From contig JBJXFK010000169.1 in assembly GCA_046155505.1 (NCBI GenBank), forward strand, positions 1 to 24,282: a stretch of 24,282 bases of DNA. The letters run 5' to 3'. The position numbers and the translations under genes were made by a program. The stretch comes from JBJXFK01 sp046155505. GTDB lineage: Bacteria; Planctomycetota; Phycisphaerae; UBA1845; Fen-1342. This document shows, piece after piece, positions 7,145 through 14,965 of the stretch (the first letter of the stretch is position 1; every line of letters begins with the position of its first letter). The notes beneath the pieces were generated by a model. That model did not search any database. It saw nothing but the letters and a program-made list of their open reading frames with translations, and had not been told where the DNA came from.

Positions 7145-8671
7145 ATGGGACTGTTCACCAAGAAATCAGCACCCGCGCCCGACAACGGCGCGGGTACCGC
7201 GGTCGCTACACCACCACCGCCACCGGCTAAGCCGTCTGCTGGCACCGCGCCGCCGCCCAAGCCCGACGCGCCAACAGCGACCGCGACAACTCCGCCGCCG
7301 CCGCCCGCCGCGGGAGGCCACGGCGGCAGCAACAGCAAACCCGTGCAGGTCGCCGCGTCCAAAATCTCCGACAAGATGGCCGACGAGCGCACCAAGAAAT
7401 TCCACGACCTGAAGACGAGCATCCACCGCAAGTTGGTGGACCAGCTCGATATGGGCAAGCTCGGCAACGACGCCAACGAAGAGGTGCGCGATCAGGTCAA
7501 GCAGGTCGTCGTCGCCCTTTGCGAAGAAGAGAACACGCTGCTCAACCTGACCGAGCGGCAGCGCCTCGCGCAGGAAATTCTCGACGAGACATTCGGCCTA
7601 GGCCCGCTCGAAACGCTGCTCAAAGACCCGAAAATCTCGGATATTCTGATCAACGGCCCGCATCAGGTGTACATCGAAAAGAGCGGTCGGCTGACGCTCA
7701 CCGACGTGAAGTTCAAAGACAACGCGCACCTGCTGCACATCATCGACAAGATCGTCAGCCCGCTCGGCCGGCGTTGCGACGAAGTCTGCCCGATGGTCGA
7801 CGCGCGCCTGAAAGATGGCAGCCGCGTCAACGCGATCATTCCGCCGCTGGCTCTCGACGGCGCGAGCATGTCGATTCGTCGCTTCGGCAAGGATCCGATC
7901 ACGTGGGACGACTACGTCAAGTACAAGAGCTGCGCCCCGGAGATGGTCGAATTTCTGCATGCCTGCGTGCATGCCGGACTGAACATCATCGTCGCCGGCG
8001 GTACGGGCTCGGGTAAGACGACTCTGCTGAACAACCTCTCGTCCTTCATTCCCGAGGACGAACGTATCGTGACCATCGAGGACGCCGCCGAATTGGCCCT
8101 GCGCCAGCCGCACATTGTGCGACTGGAAACCCGCCCGGCTAACCTCGAAGGCAAGGGCCGCATCGCGATTCGCGATCTGCTGATCAATGCCCTGCGTATG
8201 CGCCCGGACCGCATCGTGGTTGGTGAGTGTCGCGGCGGCGAAACGCTCGACATGTTGCAGGCGATGAATACCGGTCACGACGGATCGATGACCACGATCC
8301 ACGCCAACAACACGCGCGACGCCGTCCAGCGCGTCGAGACGATGGTGATGATGTCGGGCTTCGAGCTGCCGCAAAAGGCCATTCGTCAGCAGTTCGCCAG
8401 CGCGGTGAACCTGATCGTGCAGGCTTCGCGTCTACCGGGTGGTCGGCGAAAAATCATCGCCATCACCGAAGTGCAGGGCATGGAAGGCGACGTCGTGGTC
8501 ATGCAGGATTTGTTCAAATTCGAGCAGCTCGGCGTGGACGCCGACGGCAAGGCGCACGGGCACATCAACTGCACCGGCGTGCGACCGCTGTTCATGGATC
8601 GACTGCTGCAGCATGGCGCAAAGGTGTCGCCGCAAATGTTTGAGCCGCGCACGTTGGTGTCGGACTACTAA
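7145..8671 (+). CDS. cpaF: TadA/CpaF secretion ATPase
   Basis: Cytoplasmic hexameric ATPase that powers Flp pilus assembly with TadB/TadC. 508 aa; GGAGGA at 7133-7138 fixes the ATG. The first ~65 residues are a Pro/Ala-rich low-complexity leader (PPPPPAKPSAG, TTPPPPPAAGGHGG). The conserved N-terminal domain follows (FGLGPLETLLKDPKISDILINGP), then the motor domain: Walker A AGGTGSGKTT with the lysine at 291, Asp box VTIEDAAEL, Walker B RPDRIVVGECRGGE and His box GHDGSMTTIHANN. All catalytic motifs are intact, so this should be the active motor of the locus. A gap of 157 nt with a possible small ORF separates it from tadB. Confidence 0.95.
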   Translation: MGLFTKKSAPAPDNGAGTAVATPPPPPAKPSAGTAPPPKPDAPTATATTPPPPPAAGGHGGSNSKPVQVAASKISDKMADERTKKFHDLKTSIHRKLVDQLDMGKLGNDANEEVRDQVKQVVVALCEEENTLLNLTERQRLAQEILDETFGLGPLETLLKDPKISDILINGPHQVYIEKSGRLTLTDVKFKDNAHLLHIIDKIVSPLGRRCDEVCPMVDARLKDGSRVNAIIPPLALDGASMSIRRFGKDPITWDDYVKYKSCAPEMVEFLHACVHAGLNIIVAGGTGSGKTTLLNNLSSFIPEDERIVTIEDAAELALRQPHIVRLETRPANLEGKGRIAIRDLLINALRMRPDRIVVGECRGGETLDMLQAMNTGHDGSMTTIHANNTRDAVQRVETMVMMSGFELPQKAIRQQFASAVNLIVQASRLPGGRRKIIAITEVQGMEGDVVVMQDLFKFEQLGVDADGKAHGHINCTGVRPLFMDRLLQHGAKVSPQMFEPRTLVSDY

Positions 8672-8673
8672 TC

Positions 8674-8832
8674 ATGAAACGCGTCAAGCAAACGAATCGA
8701 ATCGTCGCGACTCCGCCGCCCGGCGTGAGCACGCGCTTCCATGAGCCGGCGCGAACGCGATCCGGCAAGTCCCGCGCCGTCCGCTTTCGCGGATGTGTCG
8801 CGCCGTTTGATCGCAGCGGAGGCGTGTCATGA
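8674..8832 (+). CDS. Possible 52-aa small ORF between tadA and tadB
   Basis: An ATG two bases after the tadA stop opens a 52-codon frame that fills the whole gap and ends in a TGA overlapping the tadB ATG (ATGA), as several other gene pairs in this operon do. The product is Arg-rich (begins MKRVKQTNRIVATPPPG) with no signal peptide or membrane helix, and I recognise no family. There is no convincing ribosome site, and GC-rich DNA easily leaves such frames open by chance. It may be translated only to couple tadB to tadA, or not at all. Confidence 0.3.
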   Translation: MKRVKQTNRIVATPPPGVSTRFHEPARTRSGKSRAVRFRGCVAPFDRSGGVS

Positions 8833-9830
8833 ATACATTACTTCTCGCAGCCGGCTCGGACATGCTGCTGGTGGTGCTGATGATCGTCGGCCCGCTGATC
8901 GCGCTCTATGGTGTGATGCAACTGGTAGGCGACCTGAAGCAGGCACCCAAAAAGAAGATCGCTGATCGCCTGAAGGGCCGCGGGCGGGTCGTTGAAACCG
9001 CCGCCGGCAACGTCTCGGCGGAGCAACTGCGCAAAACCGGCCCAAAGATCGAGGGCGCGCTGGCCGAGGCACTGCTCAAGTTCAGCTTCACTGGGCGGCT
9101 GCAGCAGACGCTCGACCAGGCGAATCTGACCATCTCGGCGTCGCAGTTTCTTATCAATCAGACGATCGCGGCGTGCGTCATTGCAGCGGTCATGCTGGTT
9201 CTCGGCGTACCGCTGCTGGGTGCGGCGGGCGCGGTGGCGGCGGTGTACATGCTGCCGGTGTTCTATCTCGTGCGCAAGCGTCACAAGCGCGTTCTCAAAT
9301 TCGTGGATCAGTTGCCGAACGTGTTTGAGCTGCTCGGGCAGGCGCTGCGCGCCGGTCACTCACTGGCGTCGGGCATGCAGGTGGTGGCGGCGGAGCTCCC
9401 CGAACCGGCCGGAACCGAGTTCGGTCGCGTGTTTCAGGAACAGAATCTCGGTCTGAAAATCGAGGATGCGCTGCTGAATCTGGCCGACCGCATGGACGTG
9501 CTGGACGTGCGCTTCTTCGTCACGGCGGTGCTTATTCAACGCCAGACCGGCGGTGATCTGGCTGAAGTTTTGGACAAAATCAGCAGCGTCATTCGCGACC
9601 GCATCAAGCTGCACCAGACGGTGATGGCGCTCACCGCCGAAGGGCGACTGTCGGGCTATGTGCTGCTGGCACTACCGGTGCTCGTCTACGGCGCGATGCT
9701 GCGGATCAACTATGACTATGCGATGCTGATGGTAATTCACCCGACGGGCCAGATGATGGGTACGTTCGCCGTTGTGTCGATGATCATGGGTTGGGTGATG
9801 ATCAAGAAGATCGTGAATATCAAGGTGTGA
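8829..9830 (+). CDS. tadB: Tad inner-membrane platform protein TadB
   Basis: Polytopic inner-membrane protein of the T2SS GspF family; with TadC it forms the platform on which the TadA ATPase acts. 333 aa; GGAGG at 8818-8822 lies 6 nt before the ATG. An N-terminal membrane segment (MLLVVLMIVGPLIALYGVMQLV) is followed by a cytoplasmic basic stretch (KQAPKKKIADRLKGRGR), two closely spaced helices near 115-155, and the T2SSF domain with VDQLPNVFELLGQALRAGHSL and FFVTAVLIQRQTGGDLAEVLDKI. Two C-terminal membrane segments follow (about 270-290 and 310-326). Length and order match the family. A 107-nt gap filled by a palindromic repeat separates it from tadC. Confidence 0.93.
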   Translation: MNTLLLAAGSDMLLVVLMIVGPLIALYGVMQLVGDLKQAPKKKIADRLKGRGRVVETAAGNVSAEQLRKTGPKIEGALAEALLKFSFTGRLQQTLDQANLTISASQFLINQTIAACVIAAVMLVLGVPLLGAAGAVAAVYMLPVFYLVRKRHKRVLKFVDQLPNVFELLGQALRAGHSLASGMQVVAAELPEPAGTEFGRVFQEQNLGLKIEDALLNLADRMDVLDVRFFVTAVLIQRQTGGDLAEVLDKISSVIRDRIKLHQTVMALTAEGRLSGYVLLALPVLVYGAMLRINYDYAMLMVIHPTGQMMGTFAVVSMIMGWVMIKKIVNIKV

Positions 9831-9831
9831 A

Positions 9832-9923
9832 GAGTGCCTAGTGTATAGTGCATAGTTCCTAGTGGAAGATGCGGCTCGTTTCTTCCTAGGCACTAGGCAC
9901 TAGGCACTAGCCACTAGGCACTC
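9832..9923 (+). repeat. Palindromic heptamer-repeat element between tadB and tadC
   Basis: The gap is built of 7-mers in two opposed arrays. The right half (9887-9921) is five head-to-tail TAGGCAC units, four exact and one TAGCCAC. The left half (9834-9861) is four units of the reverse complement GTGCCTA, one exact and three with 1-2 changes. Outer arms 9832-9843 and 9912-9923 are perfect 12-nt complements, and GAAGA 9865-9869 pairs with TCTTC 9881-9885 near the tip around an 11-nt loop. RNA from either strand could form a long hairpin. Such short-unit inverted arrays look like a dispersed repeat family, but that needs a genome search. Confidence 0.85.
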
Positions 9924-9937
9924 ACGAGGGTTGAACA

Positions 9938-10870
9938 ATGGACCTGATCAGCATCGTCATGCTGGTGCTTATGTCGATCGGGCTGGTCGCTTACAGCGTC
10001 TGGCCCAAGAGCGCGGACAATCGCGACGCGGTGAAGCGACGTCTCGAGGGGCGTCGCTCGGTCGATGAGCTGGCCGAAATCAAGGAAAAAGCCCGAAAGA
10101 CCGCGACCGAGCAGATCGTCAAGAAAGCAACGCCCATGCTTTCGAAACTGATCATGCCCATGTCCGAAGCGGACACGACCCAGCTTCGCGCCAAGCTGAT
10201 TCAGGCCGGCTATCGCGCAAAGGGCGCACAAACCGTCTTCCTGGCCAGCAAGACCGCACTGCTGGTCGTCTTCGGGATCGCCGGCGTCAGCATTTGCGCC
10301 GGAATGGGATACGACATTCGCGGTATCGCGGGTGCCGGCGCGCTGGGCGCGGGTCTGGGCTTTATGCTGCCGGGTTTGTGGCTCGGCTCGGTGACCAAAG
10401 GACGACAGGAACGCGTCCGTCGCGGCCTGCCCGACGTGCTCGATCTGCTGGTCGTCTCGGTCGAGTCGGGACTGGCGCTCGACGCGGGCATCAAACGCGT
10501 CGGCGAGGAAATGGCGCTCGTACACCCCGACGTGTCCGAAGAGTTTCGAATTTCGACGCGCGAATCGCAGATGGGGCTGCCGCGCAGCGAGGCACTTGAC
10601 AATATGTCCACGCGCTGCGGCGTCGATGAAATGCGAGCGATGGTCTCGGTCATTCTGCAAGCTGAGCGCTTCGGCACGAGCATCTCGAAGGCCCTGCGAA
10701 ATCAGGGTGAGTCGATGCGCTCGAAGCGCCGCCTGAAAGCCGAGGAAGCTGCCCAGAAGACCGCAGTGAAGCTCATGATCCCGCTGGTCTTGTTCATCTT
10801 CCCGGCGCTCGGCATCGTCCTCGCCGGCCCAGCGGCGATCCGCCTGATGGAAGCGTTCGGCGGGAAGTAA
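9938..10870 (+). CDS. tadC: Tad inner-membrane platform protein TadC
   Basis: Second GspF-type platform protein, partner of TadB. 310 aa; GAGGG at 9926-9930 is 7 nt before the ATG. An N-terminal membrane segment (LISIVMLVLMSIGLVAYSV), a charged cytoplasmic stretch, two helices near 104-150 (LLVVFGIAGVSICAGMGY and GALGAGLGFMLPGLWLG) and the T2SSF domain with RRGLPDVLDLLVVSVESGLALDAGI and VILQAERFGTSISKALRNQGESMR are visible. The last helix is KLMIPLVLFIFPALGIVLAG. The gene stands between two large inverted repeats and is the last gene of the tad cluster seen here; TadD-like TPR genes are not next to it. Confidence 0.93.
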   Translation: MDLISIVMLVLMSIGLVAYSVWPKSADNRDAVKRRLEGRRSVDELAEIKEKARKTATEQIVKKATPMLSKLIMPMSEADTTQLRAKLIQAGYRAKGAQTVFLASKTALLVVFGIAGVSICAGMGYDIRGIAGAGALGAGLGFMLPGLWLGSVTKGRQERVRRGLPDVLDLLVVSVESGLALDAGIKRVGEEMALVHPDVSEEFRISTRESQMGLPRSEALDNMSTRCGVDEMRAMVSVILQAERFGTSISKALRNQGESMRSKRRLKAEEAAQKTAVKLMIPLVLFIFPALGIVLAGPAAIRLMEAFGGK

Positions 10871-10886
10871 CACACTGGAACACAAA

Positions 10887-11055
10887 TGAAACCATAGAGA
10901 CACCGAGACACAGAGAAGCACAGAGAAACGAGAATCTAGTTCCTTTAGTTCTTGGCGAACGCTATCGACCAAGTAACACCTGTGCGATCACGACACACAA
11001 TACCCTCTTCTCTGTGCTTCTCTGTGTCTCTGTGTCTCTGTGCCTCTGTGGTTCA
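10887..11055 (+). repeat. Long inverted repeat of ACACAGAG-type units between convergent genes
   Basis: A left arm at about 10887-10932 and a right arm at about 11006-11055 are inverted copies of a sequence made of iterated ACACAGAG/GAGACAC-like units. The segment 10905-10927 is a perfect 23-nt complement of 11008-11030, with imperfect pairing continuing outward. About 75 nt of unrelated DNA lies between. It occupies the space between the converging ends of tadC and the DUF4091 gene, where a bidirectional hairpin could stop transcription from both sides. Similar ACAGAGACACAGAG tracts are known to me as dispersed repeats in environmental bacterial genomes; membership here is inferred. Open frames read through the right arm are spurious. 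Confidence 0.85.
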
Positions 11056-11061
11056 TCTTCT

Positions 11062-13917
11062 TCAAGGCCGGGCGAAGATCAGATTCCCCAGTCGTTCCGG
11101 CAGGTAGCACGTCCCGCGCGCCCCCGACCACGAGGAATACTCGCCGCGCTTCGCGTCCAGCCGCGTGACGTTCGCGCCCCAGATGCGACTCGACAATGCC
11201 GACGCATCCAGCGCGCTGAGCGGGATCGACGCTTCCACGATCCACGCCCCGCCGCGCGTCGTCACCGACACTTCCGCCCCGTGCTGCCACGGCGTGCTCG
11301 CGTTCATCGGCGGATCGGTCAGGCTGCCCTTGCGACCGATCACCACGCCGCTGGGCTTGATTTGCAGCACAAAAATGTCGCCGCCCGACCCGGCCTGCAC
11401 ATTTCGCGGGCTAAGCAGGATCTCGACCACATCCTGACCCCACGGCACGCTGCCGTCGATCGGCACCACGTTGTTCGACTGCCACGACGGGCGCTCCTCG
11501 CTCGGCAGCGCACAGATCACCGCCGCGTACAGGCGCTGTTCATCGGTACAGAAAAACGACTGCGTCGCGCAGGTCGGCGTTCGCGCGGAGGTCGCGCCAT
11601 CGCCGCGCACCAGTTTGAAGTCGCCGAGCGTATTGCTGGTCGTCGGTTCCCAGTCGGCGAGCGAGCCATCGACGATCGGCGCGCGCTCGACCGTCGGACA
11701 AGCGGCGATCGCCAATCTTCCCTGCGCCTCAACGTCGCCCAACTCGTCGGTTTGCAACACAACCGCAAACGGATAGACGCCACCCGTGTTGTACGTCAGG
11801 CTCGCCAGCGACAACTCGATCAGCGGCATCGCCCGTCCGCCGGGCTGCACCGCGATCGGAACGCCGGCCTTCTGCGACCAACCCGACGGCAGCACGGGCA
11901 GACTCACGCGCCCGGTCAGCGCTCGCGGCGTCGCGTTGCTCACGGTCATGCGCACGCTGCCGAGTAGCTGCGAATCGCCCGATTCGAGCCGCACGCCGTC
12001 CACTTCGATGCCGACGCGATCGTTCTGCGACATCAGCCGACCCCAGTCGGCAAGCAGTCGAACCGTCTCTTCCGATTCGCCGCGAGCCAGCTTGTCATCG
12101 CTCGACAGCTCGCTGAGCAGCAGCTCGCGCGCCAGCCAATATGCGTACGGATCCTGGCTCCAGCCGGTGGCGTGCGTCGCGAGCAGATTCGCACCCGCCG
12201 CATCGGTGAACGCCCAGCGGACAAGCTGCTCCGTCGCGCGCTGCGCCAGCCGCGCGCCGCCCCGCTCGTCGAGAAGTCGCAACATCTCGGCGTCTTGAAT
12301 TCCGCGCCGCAACCGCTTCAACCGCGCCGATGCGATCGGCGATTCCACAATTCCGAATTCAACGCCGGGGTACACGAGGCAGTCGTCACTTCGATGCAAG
12401 GCAGCATCGGTCGGCGGCGCTCCGCGCGGCAAACCGATCGCGACGGCATGCTGAATCCAGATCGCTTGCGCGCCGTGTCGCGCGGCCTGCCACGCGAGTT
12501 GACGCGCGTCGGTCGGCAGTGCCTCGATCGCCAGCGATCCACTGTACGGCGGCGTCGATGGCACAAACCATGTCTCCTGTCCGCCGCCGCGAGCGCGCAA
12601 CATCGCCTCCGGCTCGAACCAATCCGCGGGCGGTGCCCAGATCGGTGCGTCGGCGAGATCGATCGTCGGTGCCGACTGCCAGCCGAGGCCGCGCAGCGTG
12701 CGTACCGGCAGATGTGCGACCAACGGGAATCGCGCTTCACTCTGCGCGAGGATCGCCGTCGCGCGGCGCACTCGCTCCACGCGCTCAGCCGTCAGGTCAC
12801 CCGGCGGTTCCAATTGCACGATCGCACGATCGCCCCAACCGCGCTGTTCGAAGTGCCGCTTGCACTCGGCCAGATACGCCGCCATCAGCCGTGCAACGCG
12901 CGGCGACTCGATACCGACGCCGCGCGGCGGCGCGGGATAGTCCATCGAAATCGGCACCATCCAACGCTCGATCGGCACGCGATCGGGCAGCGCGCTGCCG
13001 TCGAGCCAGCGCTGCATCAGCGCGTCATACGCCGCCCAGTCGATTTCGACCGCGCGTTCATTCGTGATGCGATACTTTGGATAGCAGTTCGCCGGCATCG
13101 GTGTTGTGCGATGCGAATGCAGTAGCCGCATCGTGCCTTCGAGCAGGCGAATCGCGCACTGATGGGCGGGCACATCCGGCAGAAGCCGCGTTTCTTCGAC
13201 CGTGTCGATTGGCCAGTTCAGGTGCATCGCCAGCAGCGGCCGCACATCGACACGGCACAGGACCGGAAACGTGCGTTCGCTCGGCAGTGCGACCGGGCGC
13301 ACGCGGAGCGTGATCTCGCCGCGATACGCGCTCGTCTTGGCCCGTGTGTCGGTCAGCTCAATCGTCGCGCGATACTCGCCCGGCGCGGTTGTCGGCGGCA
13401 CGAACAGATCGACCCAGATCACGCCGCACTGCGAGCCTTCGAGCGTCAGCGGCCCGCCGCCGCGCGGTGCGTTCCAGGGTATGAGCATGTCCGCCACGAG
13501 CCGCGGCGTCGCCGATCGGCCCGTATGAGCCGGGTACCACGAGCGAAATTGCTGTGCGAGAACGTATTGGGCACGCGACAGGCTAATGACCTGCGCTGCT
13601 CGCAACCCGCCGCCTGGACCGGAGAAATCGGAAACGCTTACATCGAGCGGGCCGGAGGCGGCGGTCGAGCTGAGCGCCCGAACACCCAGTTGAAACGCGA
13701 CGGTCTCGTTGATCGCTGCTGTCAGGCGAATGTTGCGACCGGTTGCCGAATAGACCTCGTTCTCGGGCAACGGTTCGCTGTCGGGCGTCAGCTCGCGCGT
13801 GTCGGACACGGCCCAGACGGCGAGGCCGCTCGCTCCGGGGGGCGCGCAGCCAACGGCGGGCATCAGTGCGACCGCGAGCAGAGCGACCGCACACGTTTGA
13901 ATCAACGCGCGGCTCAT
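11062..13917 (-). CDS. DUF4091/GH123-like lipoprotein with C-terminal CBM9-like domain
   Basis: 951 aa, predicted lipoprotein: the hydrophobic stretch ends in PAVGC with Cys24. An N-terminal beta-rich region (about 30-215) is followed by a GH123/DUF4091-type barrel (about 215-600) with the family's C-terminal signature CLVYPG ... ESPIASARLKRLRRGIQDAEMLRLL. Known GH123 members are N-acetylgalactosaminidases acting with an adjacent Asp-Glu pair. Here the matching segment reads VQLEPPGD, so Glu370 is kept and the Asp is Leu369. From about 746 a CBM9-like domain begins (APIVDGSLADW ... VVEILLSPRN ... WIVEASIPLSAL). The start overlaps the stop of the upstream Gfo-like gene (ATGA), so the two should be co-expressed. 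Likely a surface glycan-binding or -cleaving protein; the substrate is unknown. Confidence 0.75.
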   Translation of the reverse strand: MSRALIQTCAVALLAVALMPAVGCAPPGASGLAVWAVSDTRELTPDSEPLPENEVYSATGRNIRLTAAINETVAFQLGVRALSSTAASGPLDVSVSDFSGPGGGLRAAQVISLSRAQYVLAQQFRSWYPAHTGRSATPRLVADMLIPWNAPRGGGPLTLEGSQCGVIWVDLFVPPTTAPGEYRATIELTDTRAKTSAYRGEITLRVRPVALPSERTFPVLCRVDVRPLLAMHLNWPIDTVEETRLLPDVPAHQCAIRLLEGTMRLLHSHRTTPMPANCYPKYRITNERAVEIDWAAYDALMQRWLDGSALPDRVPIERWMVPISMDYPAPPRGVGIESPRVARLMAAYLAECKRHFEQRGWGDRAIVQLEPPGDLTAERVERVRRATAILAQSEARFPLVAHLPVRTLRGLGWQSAPTIDLADAPIWAPPADWFEPEAMLRARGGGQETWFVPSTPPYSGSLAIEALPTDARQLAWQAARHGAQAIWIQHAVAIGLPRGAPPTDAALHRSDDCLVYPGVEFGIVESPIASARLKRLRRGIQDAEMLRLLDERGGARLAQRATEQLVRWAFTDAAGANLLATHATGWSQDPYAYWLARELLLSELSSDDKLARGESEETVRLLADWGRLMSQNDRVGIEVDGVRLESGDSQLLGSVRMTVSNATPRALTGRVSLPVLPSGWSQKAGVPIAVQPGGRAMPLIELSLASLTYNTGGVYPFAVVLQTDELGDVEAQGRLAIAACPTVERAPIVDGSLADWEPTTSNTLGDFKLVRGDGATSARTPTCATQSFFCTDEQRLYAAVICALPSEERPSWQSNNVVPIDGSVPWGQDVVEILLSPRNVQAGSGGDIFVLQIKPSGVVIGRKGSLTDPPMNASTPWQHGAEVSVTTRGGAWIVEASIPLSALDASALSSRIWGANVTRLDAKRGEYSSWSGARGTCYLPERLGNLIFARP

Positions 13918-14948
13918 CGCACACGCTCCGCCCAGCCCTGCACCTCGAACAGCTTGCGCGGTATTTCCGGCTGGCCCGTTCGGGCCGACAGGTAGATCGC
14001 CTCGATCACCGCCGACACTGCGACGTGCCGCTCGGTCGAATCATCCGGGCCGCGCACCGCCGCCGGCGTTCGCGCGTCGCGCACGAACTGCTGCAGCTCG
14101 CTCGCCAGGTCGTCGCCATCGAACGTTCGACGCTGCGACTCCTGAAAATCCGCCGCCAGAACGCCGACTCCGGCATCGTCAACCACAAGCGACGCGCTCG
14201 CGCCGTGGTGGATCACGCGCGATTCGGTCGGCCCCAGATCCCACGCCACGCGCACCGCTGCCGCCCCACCGCCCTCATAGCGCAGCACGGCGGCGACGAA
14301 ATCTTCCGTCTCGCGCGGCGTGCCGCTGCCCAGGCCGCGACATCGACCCACGTCGGCATGCACGCTCTCGGGCAGGTCGCGCAGGGCGATGATCGATTCG
14401 AGCAGCGCGTAACCATCGCAGAGCAGCACGCCGCCGCCCGATTCCACCATGTTCGACCACGGCGACTGCAACGCCGGCCCGCGGGCACTCACCTGCGCTT
14501 CGCTGAGAATTGCGCGAAACCCGTCGGCCCGCTCCAGCACGCTACGAACGGTCGCGCTGCGCGGCTCCCAAGCTGAGACGGCGCGCAGCACGACACCCGC
14601 CGCGCGAATCCGGCGCACCACTTCCACCGCGTCGGCGAAATTGCGACCCAGCGGCGGAACGCGAAACACATGCTTGCCGTGTTCGGCTGCGACGACGCTC
14701 AATTCAGTGTCCACACGCGGCGAAACTGACAGAACCACCGCGTCGACCGACGACTGTGCGATGAGCACGCGGCGATCGTCGAACCACTCGGCGCTCGGGT
14801 CGGCGGCGCTCTGTGGCACGCCGGCCTGCGCCGCGAGCGTGACATCGCCGCACGCGCCGATCGCGGCTCGCAACCGCTCGACCGATTCGCCCGACGCGAT
14901 CAGGCCGATTCGCAAGGTCTTTGCCGCTTCGTTGTTGGCTGACATCAT
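13914..14948 (-). CDS. Degenerate Gfo/Idh/MocA-like oxidoreductase
   Basis: 344 aa from the ATG at 14948 (a second ATG follows at once). The longer in-frame extension upstream runs through the opposite-strand lipoprotein gene and is not used. The layout is that of a Gfo/Idh/MocA NAD(P)-dependent sugar dehydrogenase: Rossmann start TLRIGLIASGES, VDAVVLSVSP, EHGKHVF, then AVEVVRRIRAAGVVLRAVSAWEP, the C-terminal domain with SGGGVLLCDGYALLESII, and late beta strands. Two hallmarks are lost: the dinucleotide loop GxGxxG reads ASGES, and the EKP catalytic motif reads VPP (97-99). It may be a pseudo-enzyme or structural partner. Operon with the downstream GH123-like gene via ATGA overlap. Confidence 0.75.
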   Translation of the reverse strand: MMSANNEAAKTLRIGLIASGESVERLRAAIGACGDVTLAAQAGVPQSAADPSAEWFDDRRVLIAQSSVDAVVLSVSPRVDTELSVVAAEHGKHVFRVPPLGRNFADAVEVVRRIRAAGVVLRAVSAWEPRSATVRSVLERADGFRAILSEAQVSARGPALQSPWSNMVESGGGVLLCDGYALLESIIALRDLPESVHADVGRCRGLGSGTPRETEDFVAAVLRYEGGGAAAVRVAWDLGPTESRVIHHGASASLVVDDAGVGVLAADFQESQRRTFDGDDLASELQQFVRDARTPAAVRGPDDSTERHVAVSAVIEAIYLSARTGQPEIPRKLFEVQGWAERVR

Positions 14949-14959
14949 GCCTCTATAAT
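14932..14959 (+). promoter_or_regulatory. Promoter of the lipoprotein-purC operon, leaderless
   Basis: A perfect TATAAT at 14954-14959 stands 6 nt before the ATG at 14966, so transcription would begin at or next to the start codon. TTGTTG at 14932-14937, 16 bp upstream, is a partial -35. No ribosome site can fit between the promoter and the ATG. Confidence 0.65.
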
Positions 14960-14960
14960 C
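14955..14960 (-). promoter_or_regulatory. Possible opposed -10 box for the Gfo-like gene
   Basis: On the minus strand GATTAT (4 of 6 to TATAAT, with the key A2 and T6) overlaps the plus-strand TATAAT and again lies 6 nt before an ATG (14948). The two start codons are only 17 bp apart, so both promoters must share this stretch. The -35 is not clear. Confidence 0.35.
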
Positions 14961-14965
14961 GCGCC

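Noticed and set aside
9887..9921. CRISPR-like array of short repeats
   Set aside because: Units are 7 nt, directly abutting and without spacers; no cas genes nearby.
11014..11967. Plus-strand 317-aa open frame starting in the ACACAGAG repeat
   Set aside because: It begins in repeat DNA and then runs antisense through the DUF4091 gene with Arg-rich composition; no domain visible.
12172..13995. Long plus-strand frames opposite the DUF4091 gene
   Set aside because: Antisense shadows with strongly Arg/Ala-biased composition; the minus-strand frame carries the family signatures.
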